From an uncultured Paracoccaceae bacterium (GTDB lineage Bacteria > Pseudomonadota > Alphaproteobacteria > Rhodobacterales > Rhodobacteraceae): DNA of 5,873 nt. The translations under genes and the position numbers were made by a program. The notes below the pieces were generated by a model, which was given only the letters and a program-made list of their open reading frames with translations, was not told the DNA's origin and searched no databases. The DNA lies in the NCBI GenBank assembly GCA_913054485.1, contig CAJXHQ010000218.1, forward strand, positions 1-5,873, given 5' to 3'. Shown piece by piece: positions 1 to 5,873 of the stretch. Positions within the stretch are counted from its first letter, which is position 1, and each line of letters starts with the position of its first letter.

Positions 1-233
1 GCCCTGAAACCCCACAAATACGGGCCGTTCTAATTGCACTCTTCTGGGCCGTTGCAAATAATTTCCAACCGGCGAACCACGATTCTGGCAGGTCCCCGAC
101 CCGTAACTGTTAATTTCCGTTACTCTGTGAACCGGTGAAGGTGTCTGCCAAATGGCGGATCAGAGCGAATTCCAGGAGCAAACTCCACTTCCCTCTGACG
201 TGGGCCGAACCGCGGCACAGCACCTCAATTCGA
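1..233. other. Left-edge stretch with no supportable gene
   Basis: This stretch downstream of tviB is less GC-rich than the genes. Minus-strand frames continuing from the tviB stop are closed by stops within about 50 codons, and a plus-strand frame opening at 152 runs antisense into tviB and resembles no known family. Small repeats are visible: gggccgtt at 22-29 and again at 46-53, and a gtaac/gttac inverted repeat around positions 100-125. None is enough to name an element. Confidence 0.5.
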
Positions 234-250
234 CCGGGCCCAGGGCCCGG
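234..250 (-). terminator. GC-rich hairpin just after the tviB stop, possible terminator
   Basis: An 8-bp perfect inverted repeat (ccgggccc, one base, gggcccgg) starts 3 bases after the tviB stop codon. As RNA it would form about 6 G-C pairs with a 5-base loop. On the minus strand it is followed by TCGAATTG and not by a T-run, so it is not a classical intrinsic terminator. It could act as a weak terminator or as a 3'-end stabilising hairpin that ends the transcript with Rho. The placement supports tviB being the last gene of its transcript. Confidence 0.4.
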
Positions 251-253
251 ACA

Positions 254-1540
254 TCACAACCTCAGGTCGCTTTCGCTCTTGCTGAGGAGATACTTAAGGT
301 CATGCAGAACGTGATTGCCGCTCCCAAATGCCCTGATCGCCTCAGATCCCATTTCCCGGAATTGACTGTGCGCAACAGCAAGTACAATACCACTGTAGAT
401 ACCGTGTTCCGGCCGTGCCACAAGATCGATCCCGTATTCCAGTTTCGCTTCTGCCGCATCCGCCCAAGGATCATGCACATCCACCTGCGCGCCAAAATCC
501 TCAAGCTCGGCGATCACATCCACCACGCGCGTATTGCGTAAGTCCGGGCAATTCTCCTTGAAGGTCAGCCCCAGAACCAGCACCCGCGCACCATCAACCT
601 GAATACGTTTCTTGAGCATGGCCTTGACCATCTGCCCGGCCACATAAGCCCCCATGCCGTCATTGATCCGGCGTCCCGCCAGGATCACCTGCGGGTGGTA
701 CCCGGTCGCCTCGGCCTTGTGAGTAAGGTAGTATGGGTCCACCCCGATACAGTGGCCACCGACAAGGCCGGGGCGGAAGGGCAGGAAGTTCCACTTCGTT
801 CCCGCGGCCTCAAGCACCGCTTGGGTGTCGATCCCCATCCGGTTGAAAATGATCGCCAGCTCATTGACCAACGCGATGTTCAGATCACGCTGCGTGTTTT
901 CAATCACCTTGGCGGCCTCCGCCACGCGGATGCTTTCAGCCTTGAAAGTCCCGGCAGTGATGATCTGTGCATAGAGCGCATCTACCCGGTCAGCCGTTTC
1001 CGGCGTCGAACCGGACGTCACCTTGCGGATATCCGGCAGCCGGTGGCTCTTGTCCCCGGGGTTTATGCGTTCCGGACTGTAGCCGCAGAAGAAATCCTGA
1101 TTGAATGTCAGCCCCGAAACCCGCTCCAGCACGGGAACGCAGTCCTCTTCGGTCGCGCCCGGGTAAACTGTGCTCTCGTAGATCACCAGGTCGCCCTTCT
1201 TGAGAACCCGGCCAATGCTTTCCGAGGCCTTCAGCAAGGGGGTAAGATCCGGCTGTTTATGCGCGTCAATCGGAGTCGGAACCGTTATGGTATAGATCCG
1301 GCAACCGGCAATGTCTTCGAGGCGGCTGGTGAAAGTCAGCTGACCGGCCTGGCCGAGGTCTTCCGGCCCGACTTCCCGCGTCCGATCCTGCCCAGAAGCC
1401 AATTCGTCTATCCGTGCGGCATCAATGTCGAACCCGATAACAGGCCGAGCTTTCCCAAACTCAACCGCCAAGGGAAGCCCAACATATCCAAGGCCGATGA
1501 CCGCGACACCCTGCGACTCCAGGGGAGAAAACCCATTCAT
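254..1540 (-). CDS. tviB: UDP-N-acetylglucosamine 6-dehydrogenase, TviB/WbpO type
   Basis: The 428-aa product should oxidise C6 of UDP-N-acetylglucosamine (or the galactosamine epimer) to the uronic acid in two NAD-dependent steps in the cytoplasm, feeding capsule, exopolysaccharide or O-antigen synthesis. The NAD-binding domain starts with GLGYVG (G16, G18, G21) and acidic D38. The central region has [10 protein letters not shown] (from residue 154), the catalytic lysine K211 in [15 protein letters not shown], and the catalytic cysteine C264 in [12 protein letters not shown]. The C-terminal UDP-binding domain has [15 protein letters not shown] (from 324; K328, R335). [15 protein letters not shown] and the ending SESDLRL closely resemble what I recall of enterobacterial TviB (about 425 aa), so the length is full and no key residue is missing. 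The ATG at 1540 puts the Rossmann motif at the usual distance. The only ribosome-binding candidate is a weak purine run (GAAAGAAAA) just upstream. An out-of-frame ATG begins 4 bases after the start. No partner such as a TviC-type 4-epimerase is in the window. GlcNAc versus GalNAc specificity cannot be settled by reading. Confidence 0.93.
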   Translation of the reverse strand: MNGFSPLESQGVAVIGLGYVGLPLAVEFGKARPVIGFDIDAARIDELASGQDRTREVGPEDLGQAGQLTFTSRLEDIAGCRIYTITVPTPIDAHKQPDLTPLLKASESIGRVLKKGDLVIYESTVYPGATEEDCVPVLERVSGLTFNQDFFCGYSPERINPGDKSHRLPDIRKVTSGSTPETADRVDALYAQIITAGTFKAESIRVAEAAKVIENTQRDLNIALVNELAIIFNRMGIDTQAVLEAAGTKWNFLPFRPGLVGGHCIGVDPYYLTHKAEATGYHPQVILAGRRINDGMGAYVAGQMVKAMLKKRIQVDGARVLVLGLTFKENCPDLRNTRVVDVIAELEDFGAQVDVHDPWADAAEAKLEYGIDLVARPEHGIYSGIVLAVAHSQFREMGSEAIRAFGSGNHVLHDLKYLLSKSESDLRL

Positions 1541-1640
1541 TCCAATTTTTCTTTCATCAAACAGTCACGACATCCGTCACCATGGCTTACCGACGGCAAC
1601 ACTATCTCTCGGAACATGCCGTTCCAAGTCACAAATCAGA

Positions 1641-1654
1641 CATTCATCTGAATG
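1641..1654. promoter_or_regulatory. 14-bp dyad upstream of tviB, possible operator
   Basis: The sequence cattcatctgaatg is a perfect 6-bp inverted repeat with a 2-bp centre, about 100 bp upstream of the tviB start codon. Its size and place would suit a dimeric repressor or activator. No second copy is visible and I do not recognise it as a known operator, so this may be chance. Confidence 0.15.
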
Positions 1655-1952
1655 CCAAACGCCCCTCCAACGGGCCGCAGCACAGGAAAAATTCAATAAT
1701 TCGAACATGCCCTTTTGGCCGCGCGGTCCCGCGGAAGTCTGCAGGCGGGAACCAGTTCAGCATTCAGCACCTCTCTTCGAACAATCCTAGCCCGGTCTGC
1801 ATGTAAATCCCAGCTAACAGCCGGTTTCAACTGCGCCACTGGCAATGCTCCGGAAACGTCGGAACACCCTTCCAAACGTCACCACTGCCTGAAAAACAGC
1901 CCCAGGGTATACTTACACTGGCACCCGGTGGCGGATCTGGAGATTACTTTCG

Positions 1953-1984
1953 ATTATAACCTCAACCTCAATACAATCCGGCAA
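1953..1984 (-). promoter_or_regulatory. Possible minus-strand promoter (TATAAT) in the intergenic gap
   Basis: The minus strand reads a perfect -10 hexamer TATAAT at 1958-1953. The best -35 candidate is TTGCCG at 1984-1979, but the spacer is 20 bp, longer than the usual 16-18. A long spacer is seen in promoters controlled by MerR-family activators, yet the spacer here carries a direct repeat (TTGAGG twice, 1960-1971) and not a dyad. If used, it would transcribe toward tviB with a leader of roughly 400 nt. The -10 may equally be a chance match in an AT-richer stretch. Confidence 0.2.
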
Positions 1985-2195
1985 GGCATTGAGAGCTCCC
2001 GAACGCAGCCGCCAGAACCAAAACGCTCTATACAACCGCAAGTTAATAACAGGGGTGACGAAGGCAAATTACCAATCCAGACCTGCCAGCATGTGGACAT
2101 CTCCCACTGCATCAAACCCCTGACCGGCTCCTTTGCCCTGCAGGCGCAGGATCTTCCCTTTCGAAGACCTTACGGATCATCCCGGCCGGTGCAGT

Positions 2196-2250
2196 AAAAA
2201 CATGCCGGCAACTCAACTGCTATCCCTGCAGAAGGACTCAAGGCCGGCAA
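2196..2250 (-). terminator. Possible intrinsic terminator after the demethylase operon
   Basis: Reading the minus strand from 11 bases past the stop codon at 2261, TGCCGGC (2249-2243) can pair with GCCGGCA (2209-2203) in a 7-bp GC-rich stem, followed by TG and a run of five T (2200-2196). The position and the T-run suit the end of the operon. The loop is long (about 33 nt), so the call is tentative. Confidence 0.3.
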
Positions 2251-2260
2251 CGCCAGGCGC

Positions 2261-4666
2261 TTATCCCCTCAACCGCATGTTGTCCGGATCAAAGGGAGGC
2301 CTTTCCAACAGGGCAGCAGGACGGCGGCGGCCAAGGATTTCCACCTCCAGACCGATGCGGGCCCGGCGGTCGCGCAGATAAGCCAGCGCCAGTGTCTTGC
2401 CGGTGCGGTGGCCGTAAGCGGCGGAGGTGACAATGCCAACGCAGACCTCTCCCTGATAAAGACCATGGGCATAATATGGATCCACATCCCCTGCGACGAT
2501 CTCCAGAAGCACCATATCCCAGCGGTCTTCAGCCTCCATCCGGGCGGCAAGCGCCGCCTTGCCGGTGAACGCGTGGTCCAGTTTGATCAGGAGACCGGCG
2601 CCGGTTTCCGCCGGTGTGCGCTCGGTGGTGAAATCCGTGCCCCAGGCCCGGTAGCCTTTCTCCAGCCGCATCGCGTTCATCGCGTAGGCACCAAAAAAGC
2701 CGAGCCCATGGGGTTTGCCAGCCTCCTCCAGCAACAGGAAGAGGTCGCGCATTCGGGCCGCAGGCACGTGCAGTTCCCAGCCCAGCTCGCCCACGTAAGA
2801 CACCCGCAGCGCGCGCAACGGGATGCCGCCCAGAGACATCTCGCGCACCGAAAGCCAGCTGCCAAGATCATCCTCCGTCAGGCTTTCCAGCACCGCGCGC
2901 GACTTCGGGCCCATCAGGCTGAGCACGCCAAAGGCTTCGGTCACGCGGGTGACACCGACTTCGAACTCCTTGGCGTGTTCCAGCAGCAGGTCTCCGTCCA
3001 TCTCCTCGGCCGCGGCGGCGGAGGTGAGATAGAAGTGGTCGTCCGACAGCGCGGTCACGGTGAATTCCGAACGCGTGCCCCCGGCAGGGGTCAACGCATG
3101 GGTCAGCCCGATACGCCCCCCCTTGGGGGCCTTGTTGGCGCCCAAGGCGTCCACAAAGGCGCGTGCCTCGGGGCCGGTGACTTCGAATTTTGCAAAGACC
3201 GACATATCAGCCAGCCCGACGCCTTCTGTCACCGTCCGGCACTCCTGGGCGACGGGTGCGAACCAGTTGGAGCGGCGGAAGCTCGGCTCTGCCGCGTCGC
3301 CCGGCTTGTCCGAGAACCAGTTAGGCCGCTCCCAGCCGTAAGCCGCGCCCATGACCGCACCGCGTTCCACCATAAGATCATGGATGGGCGACAGCCGCTT
3401 GCCGCGCGCGGCGGGGCGTTCTTCATGCGGGTAGTGCACGCCGAACTGAAGCCCGAAACATTCGATCGCCTTTTCCACCCGGTAGTCGCGATCGGCCCAG
3501 GATCCAAAGCGGCGGCTGTCCACCGCCAGCGCATCCATCGGCGGCGCACTATGGGTCATCCAATGGGCCAGGAACCAGCCGGTACCACCGCCCTCCATGA
3601 TCCCCATCGAGGATCCGGTCAGCAGCCAGGCGTTCTCCAGCCCGTGTGCCGGGCCGATCAGCGGGTTGGCATCGGGCGTAAAGGTGATCGGGCCGTTCAC
3701 CACCGATTTCACCCCGCCGGTCTCCAGCGCCGGGATGCGGGCCATGGCGTCCAGGATGATATGCTCCACCCGGTCCAGATCCGGCGGCATCAGGTCGGCG
3801 CCAAAATCCGGCGGGCAGCCGTCGATGGACCAGGGCTGGGCTTCTTTCTCGTAAGGGCCGAGGATCAGCCCGTCGCGCTCCTGCCGGACGTACCAGCTTT
3901 CTTCCGGGTCGCGGATCATCGGCAGTTCCGGCTGCCCCTTGGCGATGCGCTCGGCCACAGCAGGCACGGTATCCGTCACCAGATACTGATGCAGCACCGG
4001 CACCGAGGGGATGTTCAGCCCCATCATATGCCCCACTTCCCAGCCCCATGTGCCGGCTGCATTGACCAGATGGCGGGCGCGGATTGTGGTCTTTTCCGTC
4101 TCGACAATCCAAGCGCTCTCTTCGCGCCGGATCGAGGTAACAGGGTTGTATCGCAGCACCGTCGCGCCATTCGCCCGCGCCACCTGCGCCATGGCGTTGG
4201 TTGCCAGCGAGGGGTCCACATGGCCGTCATCCGGCTCATAAATGCCGCCAAGAATGCCTTCGGTGCGTGCCAGCGGATGCAGCCGTTCCACATCTTCCGG
4301 CGTCAGCATCTGCAAGTCGTAACCGGTGAAGCGGCTGAGGCCGGCCACATGGGCAAACTCATCCATCCGGTCCGGGTTCGAGGTGATCCGCATCGCGCCG
4401 GAGCGGTGAAAGCCGCAGGTGCCGCCGGTCTCTTCCGGCAGGATATCGCGGTAGAGCCGCACCGAGGTCGCCCGCAGCTCCTGAATGGTGGGGTTATGGG
4501 CAAAATGGGTGCACAGACCTGCCGCATGCCAGGTGGAGCCATGGGTGAGGTCGTTCTTTTCCGTCAGCACCACATCGGTCCAGCCCGCCTTGGTCAGGTG
4601 GTACATCAGCGACACGCCCATGGCGCCGCCGCCGATGATCAGAACATTTGCGTCCGTAGTGGTCAT
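2261..4666 (-). CDS. Dimethylglycine dehydrogenase-like FAD/GcvT fusion protein
   Basis: This complete 801-aa flavoenzyme probably oxidatively N-demethylates a methylated amino acid, most likely dimethylglycine to sarcosine, handing the methyl carbon to tetrahydrofolate as the 5,10-methylene form. The FAD-binding DAO domain spans about 1-370: GGGAMG (12-17), E36, and GSTWHAAGL, whose H47 matches the histidine that covalently binds FAD in mammalian DMGDH and SARDH. A short FAO_M linker (about 375-430) follows, then the GcvT folate domain (about 437-690; YVGELGWEL 624-632, RLEKGYRAWGTD 667-678) and a GcvT C-terminal barrel to the end. ALTPAGGTRSEFTV puts E534 where T-protein has its catalytic Asp. 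As I recall, human DMGDH also has Glu there, and AYAMNAMRLEKGYRAWG also favours DMGDH over SARDH. No signal peptide is seen, so it is presumably cytoplasmic. The start overlaps the upstream stop (ATGA), with GGA about 7 bases upstream as ribosome-binding site. Other members of the family act on substrates such as 4-methylaminobutanoate, so the substrate is inferred; the family is secure. Confidence 0.9.
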   Translation of the reverse strand: MTTTDANVLIIGGGAMGVSLMYHLTKAGWTDVVLTEKNDLTHGSTWHAAGLCTHFAHNPTIQELRATSVRLYRDILPEETGGTCGFHRSGAMRITSNPDRMDEFAHVAGLSRFTGYDLQMLTPEDVERLHPLARTEGILGGIYEPDDGHVDPSLATNAMAQVARANGATVLRYNPVTSIRREESAWIVETEKTTIRARHLVNAAGTWGWEVGHMMGLNIPSVPVLHQYLVTDTVPAVAERIAKGQPELPMIRDPEESWYVRQERDGLILGPYEKEAQPWSIDGCPPDFGADLMPPDLDRVEHIILDAMARIPALETGGVKSVVNGPITFTPDANPLIGPAHGLENAWLLTGSSMGIMEGGGTGWFLAHWMTHSAPPMDALAVDSRRFGSWADRDYRVEKAIECFGLQFGVHYPHEERPAARGKRLSPIHDLMVERGAVMGAAYGWERPNWFSDKPGDAAEPSFRRSNWFAPVAQECRTVTEGVGLADMSVFAKFEVTGPEARAFVDALGANKAPKGGRIGLTHALTPAGGTRSEFTVTALSDDHFYLTSAAAAEEMDGDLLLEHAKEFEVGVTRVTEAFGVLSLMGPKSRAVLESLTEDDLGSWLSVREMSLGGIPLRALRVSYVGELGWELHVPAARMRDLFLLLEEAGKPHGLGFFGAYAMNAMRLEKGYRAWGTDFTTERTPAETGAGLLIKLDHAFTGKAALAARMEAEDRWDMVLLEIVAGDVDPYYAHGLYQGEVCVGIVTSAAYGHRTGKTLALAYLRDRRARIGLEVEILGRRRPAALLERPPFDPDNMRLRG
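4663..4666 (-). other. ATGA stop/start overlap, translational coupling
   Basis: The upstream gene ends ...GCA TGA and the next gene starts ATG ACC, sharing four bases. The arrangement indicates one transcript and probable reinitiation by the same ribosomes, which would keep the two demethylases at comparable levels. Confidence 0.85.
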
Positions 4667-5873
4667 GCTTTCATCCGTGTTCCGCTGGGATCAAAGGGCG
4701 GGCGCCGCAGCACATGAGCTGCATGGCGCTTGCCTGCGATCTCGATTTCAAAGTGCCGCTGGGCAGTGTCTTTCAGGCTTTCGCCCGCCTGGACGCTTAT
4801 CAGGCCCAGCGCCAGCGTCCTGCCCGTGCGCACCCCCCGCGCGCCAGAAGTGGTGAGGCCGATGACCTCGCCACCCTCAACGATCGGCTCATCATGCAGA
4901 ACAAGCGGATGCGACGGCAGGTCAAACAGCACCATCCGCTGCGTCAGGCCTTCGGCTTTCTGCTGCTCCAGCGCTGCCTTGCCGAGGAAATCCTTGGACC
5001 AGTCGATGGTGAACCCAAGCCCGGTCTCCAGCGGCGTGATTTCAGGACCGAGGTCATGGCCCCAGTGTTTGAATCCCTTCTCTATCCGGCAGCCGTCCAA
5101 TGCAAAGTGCCCCATCGGTGCAGCCCCGGCGCGGTGCAGCGCATCAAAGATCGCGCCCGACGCCGCCGGGCCTGCGTTGACCTCCCAGCCCAGCTCGCCG
5201 ACAAAGCTGACACGGGTGGCGCGGGCCGGGCGGCCTGCGATGGTCACGTCGCGGGCGGTGGAAAAGGGGAAGTCCTGCCAGTCATCCGGGCTAAGCCCTT
5301 CCAGCACCGCCCGCGCGTCGGCGCCCATGACGCCGATCACGGCCTCATCCTCTGTCACATCCGTCAGCGTGACCGCGCGGCCCGCCACATGACGCCGCAG
5401 CCAGGCAAAATCCTTGCGCCGGGTCGCAGCGCCCGAGGTCAGGCGGAAGCTGTCAGGACCGGTGCGGGTGATGGTCACATCCGCCTCGATCCCGCCCTTG
5501 GCGTTCAACATCGGCGTATAGACCGCGCGCCCCTCGGCCACGTCCAGATTGCCGGCCGCAAGGTATTGCAGCAGGTCCAGTGCATCCGCGCCGCTCACAT
5601 CGATTTTAGTGAAGGGGGACAGATCAATCAGCGCGCAGCCTGCCTCCATCGTCGCTGCCTCGCGGCAGGCAATCGGGTACCAGGGCTGATCGCCGACCGA
5701 ATAGGGCAGATTGCGTTCGCTGTCGTCGCCTGCATACCACAATCCCCGCTCCCAGCCTGCGGTCAGGCCGAACTGCGCGCCTGCCTTGGCCCAGTGATCA
5801 TGCAGCATGGATGTGCGCAGGCCCCGGCCCGCCTTGGGCTGTTTGAACGGCCAGTGGATGCAGAAGTTGTCCG
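4663..5873 (-). CDS. Sarcosine dehydrogenase-like FAD/GcvT fusion protein, 5' end beyond the window
   Basis: Only the C-terminal 402 codons are visible, and the frame is open to the right edge. The first in-window ATG (5808) is not the real start. The 21 codons before it encode DNFCIHWPFKQPKAGRG and then LRTS, which match the FAO_M linker of the downstream paralog (FGVHYPHEERPAARGKRLSP), so the FAD domain lies outside. Visible are the end of FAO_M, the WERGLWYA junction, the GcvT folate domain (MLNAKGGIEADVTITRT, VSFVGELGWEV, RIEKGFKHWGHDL, TPLETGLGF) and the C-terminal barrel ending RRPPFDPSGTRMKA. The aspartate in GGIEADVT sits where T-protein has its catalytic Asp. LN-GG-E-D with EKG-HW-D resembles human sarcosine dehydrogenase as I recall it. 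The likely reaction is sarcosine to glycine with transfer of the methyl carbon to tetrahydrofolate, cytoplasmic, following on from the product of its operon partner. If typical, the whole protein would be about 800 aa. The family is secure; the substrate is inferred. Confidence 0.88.
   Translation of the reverse strand, partial: DNFCIHWPFKQPKAGRGLRTSMLHDHWAKAGAQFGLTAGWERGLWYAGDDSERNLPYSVGDQPWYPIACREAATMEAGCALIDLSPFTKIDVSGADALDLLQYLAAGNLDVAEGRAVYTPMLNAKGGIEADVTITRTGPDSFRLTSGAATRRKDFAWLRRHVAGRAVTLTDVTEDEAVIGVMGADARAVLEGLSPDDWQDFPFSTARDVTIAGRPARATRVSFVGELGWEVNAGPAASGAIFDALHRAGAAPMGHFALDGCRIEKGFKHWGHDLGPEITPLETGLGFTIDWSKDFLGKAALEQQKAEGLTQRMVLFDLPSHPLVLHDEPIVEGGEVIGLTTSGARGVRTGRTLALGLISVQAGESLKDTAQRHFEIEIAGKRHAAHVLRRPPFDPSGTRMKA

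Larger units (their letters stand above)
1541..2260. other. 720-bp gap without a convincing gene, between the demethylase operon and tviB
   Basis: No frame here resembles a known protein family. By eye, its base composition is less GC-rich than the coding regions on either side. The longest plus-strand frame (1715-2197, about 160 codons) has a low-complexity composition, no recognisable domain and no ribosome-binding site I can see. Visible small elements are a possible terminator for the operon on its right (2196-2250), a promoter-like TATAAT on the minus strand (1953-1958), a 14-bp dyad cattcatctgaatg (1641-1654), a ggaac/gttcc inverted repeat (1611-1625), and a minus-strand frame broken by one stop (1913-2176). 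The part nearest 1540 must hold the tviB 5' untranslated region and perhaps its promoter. Confidence 0.6.

Noticed and set aside
1..60. Direct repeat gggccgtt at 22-29 and 46-53 as a possible mobile-element end or regulator site
   Set aside because: Only 8 bases and two copies, with no terminal inverted repeat, transposase or target duplication visible.
152..541. Plus-strand 129-codon frame at the left
   Set aside because: More than two thirds of it is antisense to the conserved C-terminus of tviB, and the rest shows no motif.
695..1651. Plus-strand open frame of about 318 codons opposite tviB
   Set aside because: It lies antisense to the well-supported tviB gene and shows no recognisable motif.
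1693..1875. Minus-strand 60-codon frame upstream of tviB starting with TTG
   Set aside because: It has a non-ATG start, no visible ribosome-binding site, no similarity I recognise, and short length, so chance is the simplest explanation.
1715..2197. Plus-strand open frame of about 160 codons in the intergenic gap
   Set aside because: No domain, no membrane segment or signal peptide, no evident ribosome-binding site, and a composition unlike the real genes here. It could be a real orphan gene but nothing supports it.
2408..4717. Very long open frame on the plus strand (about 769 codons) opposite the 801-aa gene
   Set aside because: It is the complement of a clear DMGDH-family gene with full motifs. 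Its translation is rich in His, Arg, Gln and Pro with no domain, which is typical of antisense frames in high-GC DNA.
4663..5808. A complete 381-aa aminomethyltransferase starting at 5808
   Set aside because: Conserved family sequence continues in frame upstream to the window edge, so the ATG at 5808 is internal.
1..5873. CRISPR array, tRNA, rRNA, phage, toxin-antitoxin or insertion-sequence content
   Set aside because: I saw no regularly spaced repeats, no tRNA-like cloverleaf, no integrase or transposase motif, and no small gene pair on either strand.

Overview
The window looks like a chromosomal segment of an alphaproteobacterium, most likely of the Rhodobacteraceae (Roseobacter-like). 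This is inferred from the high GC of the coding regions, the strong preference for G or C at third codon positions, and the presence of tandem FAD/folate demethylase genes of a kind common in that family. It is not proven by a marker gene. All three supported genes lie on the minus strand.

Right half (2261 to 5873): two consecutive, clearly paralogous genes of the dimethylglycine/sarcosine dehydrogenase family, in which a D-amino-acid-oxidase-type FAD domain is fused to a glycine-cleavage T-protein (folate) domain. The promoter-proximal gene runs off the right edge. Only its last 402 codons are visible, and they look sarcosine-dehydrogenase-like. The second gene is complete (801 aa) and looks dimethylglycine-dehydrogenase-like. 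The two overlap by 4 bases (ATGA), so they are almost certainly one operon with coupled translation. Together they would plausibly remove two methyl groups in sequence (dimethylglycine to sarcosine to glycine). The methyl carbons would pass to tetrahydrofolate and the electrons through FAD to an acceptor such as electron-transfer flavoprotein. The exact substrates are inferred.

Middle (1541 to 2260): about 720 bp without a convincing gene and visibly less GC-rich than the flanking genes. It holds a possible terminator just after the demethylase operon, a weak promoter-like element, and a minus-strand frame interrupted by one stop that might be a decayed short gene.

Left (254 to 1540): a complete nucleotide-sugar dehydrogenase closely matching TviB (UDP-N-acetylglucosamine 6-dehydrogenase), which supplies UDP-hexosaminuronic acid for capsule, exopolysaccharide or O-antigen. 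A strong GC hairpin follows its stop codon within a few bases. No epimerase or glycosyltransferase is visible, so within this window it stands alone. Positions 1 to 233 show no supportable gene.

Overall this is ordinary one-carbon and methylamine metabolism beside a surface-polysaccharide gene. I see no evidence for a new biological system. The points most worth following up are the off-edge extension of the right-hand gene, the different folate-site residues in the two paralogs, and the unexplained 720-bp gap.
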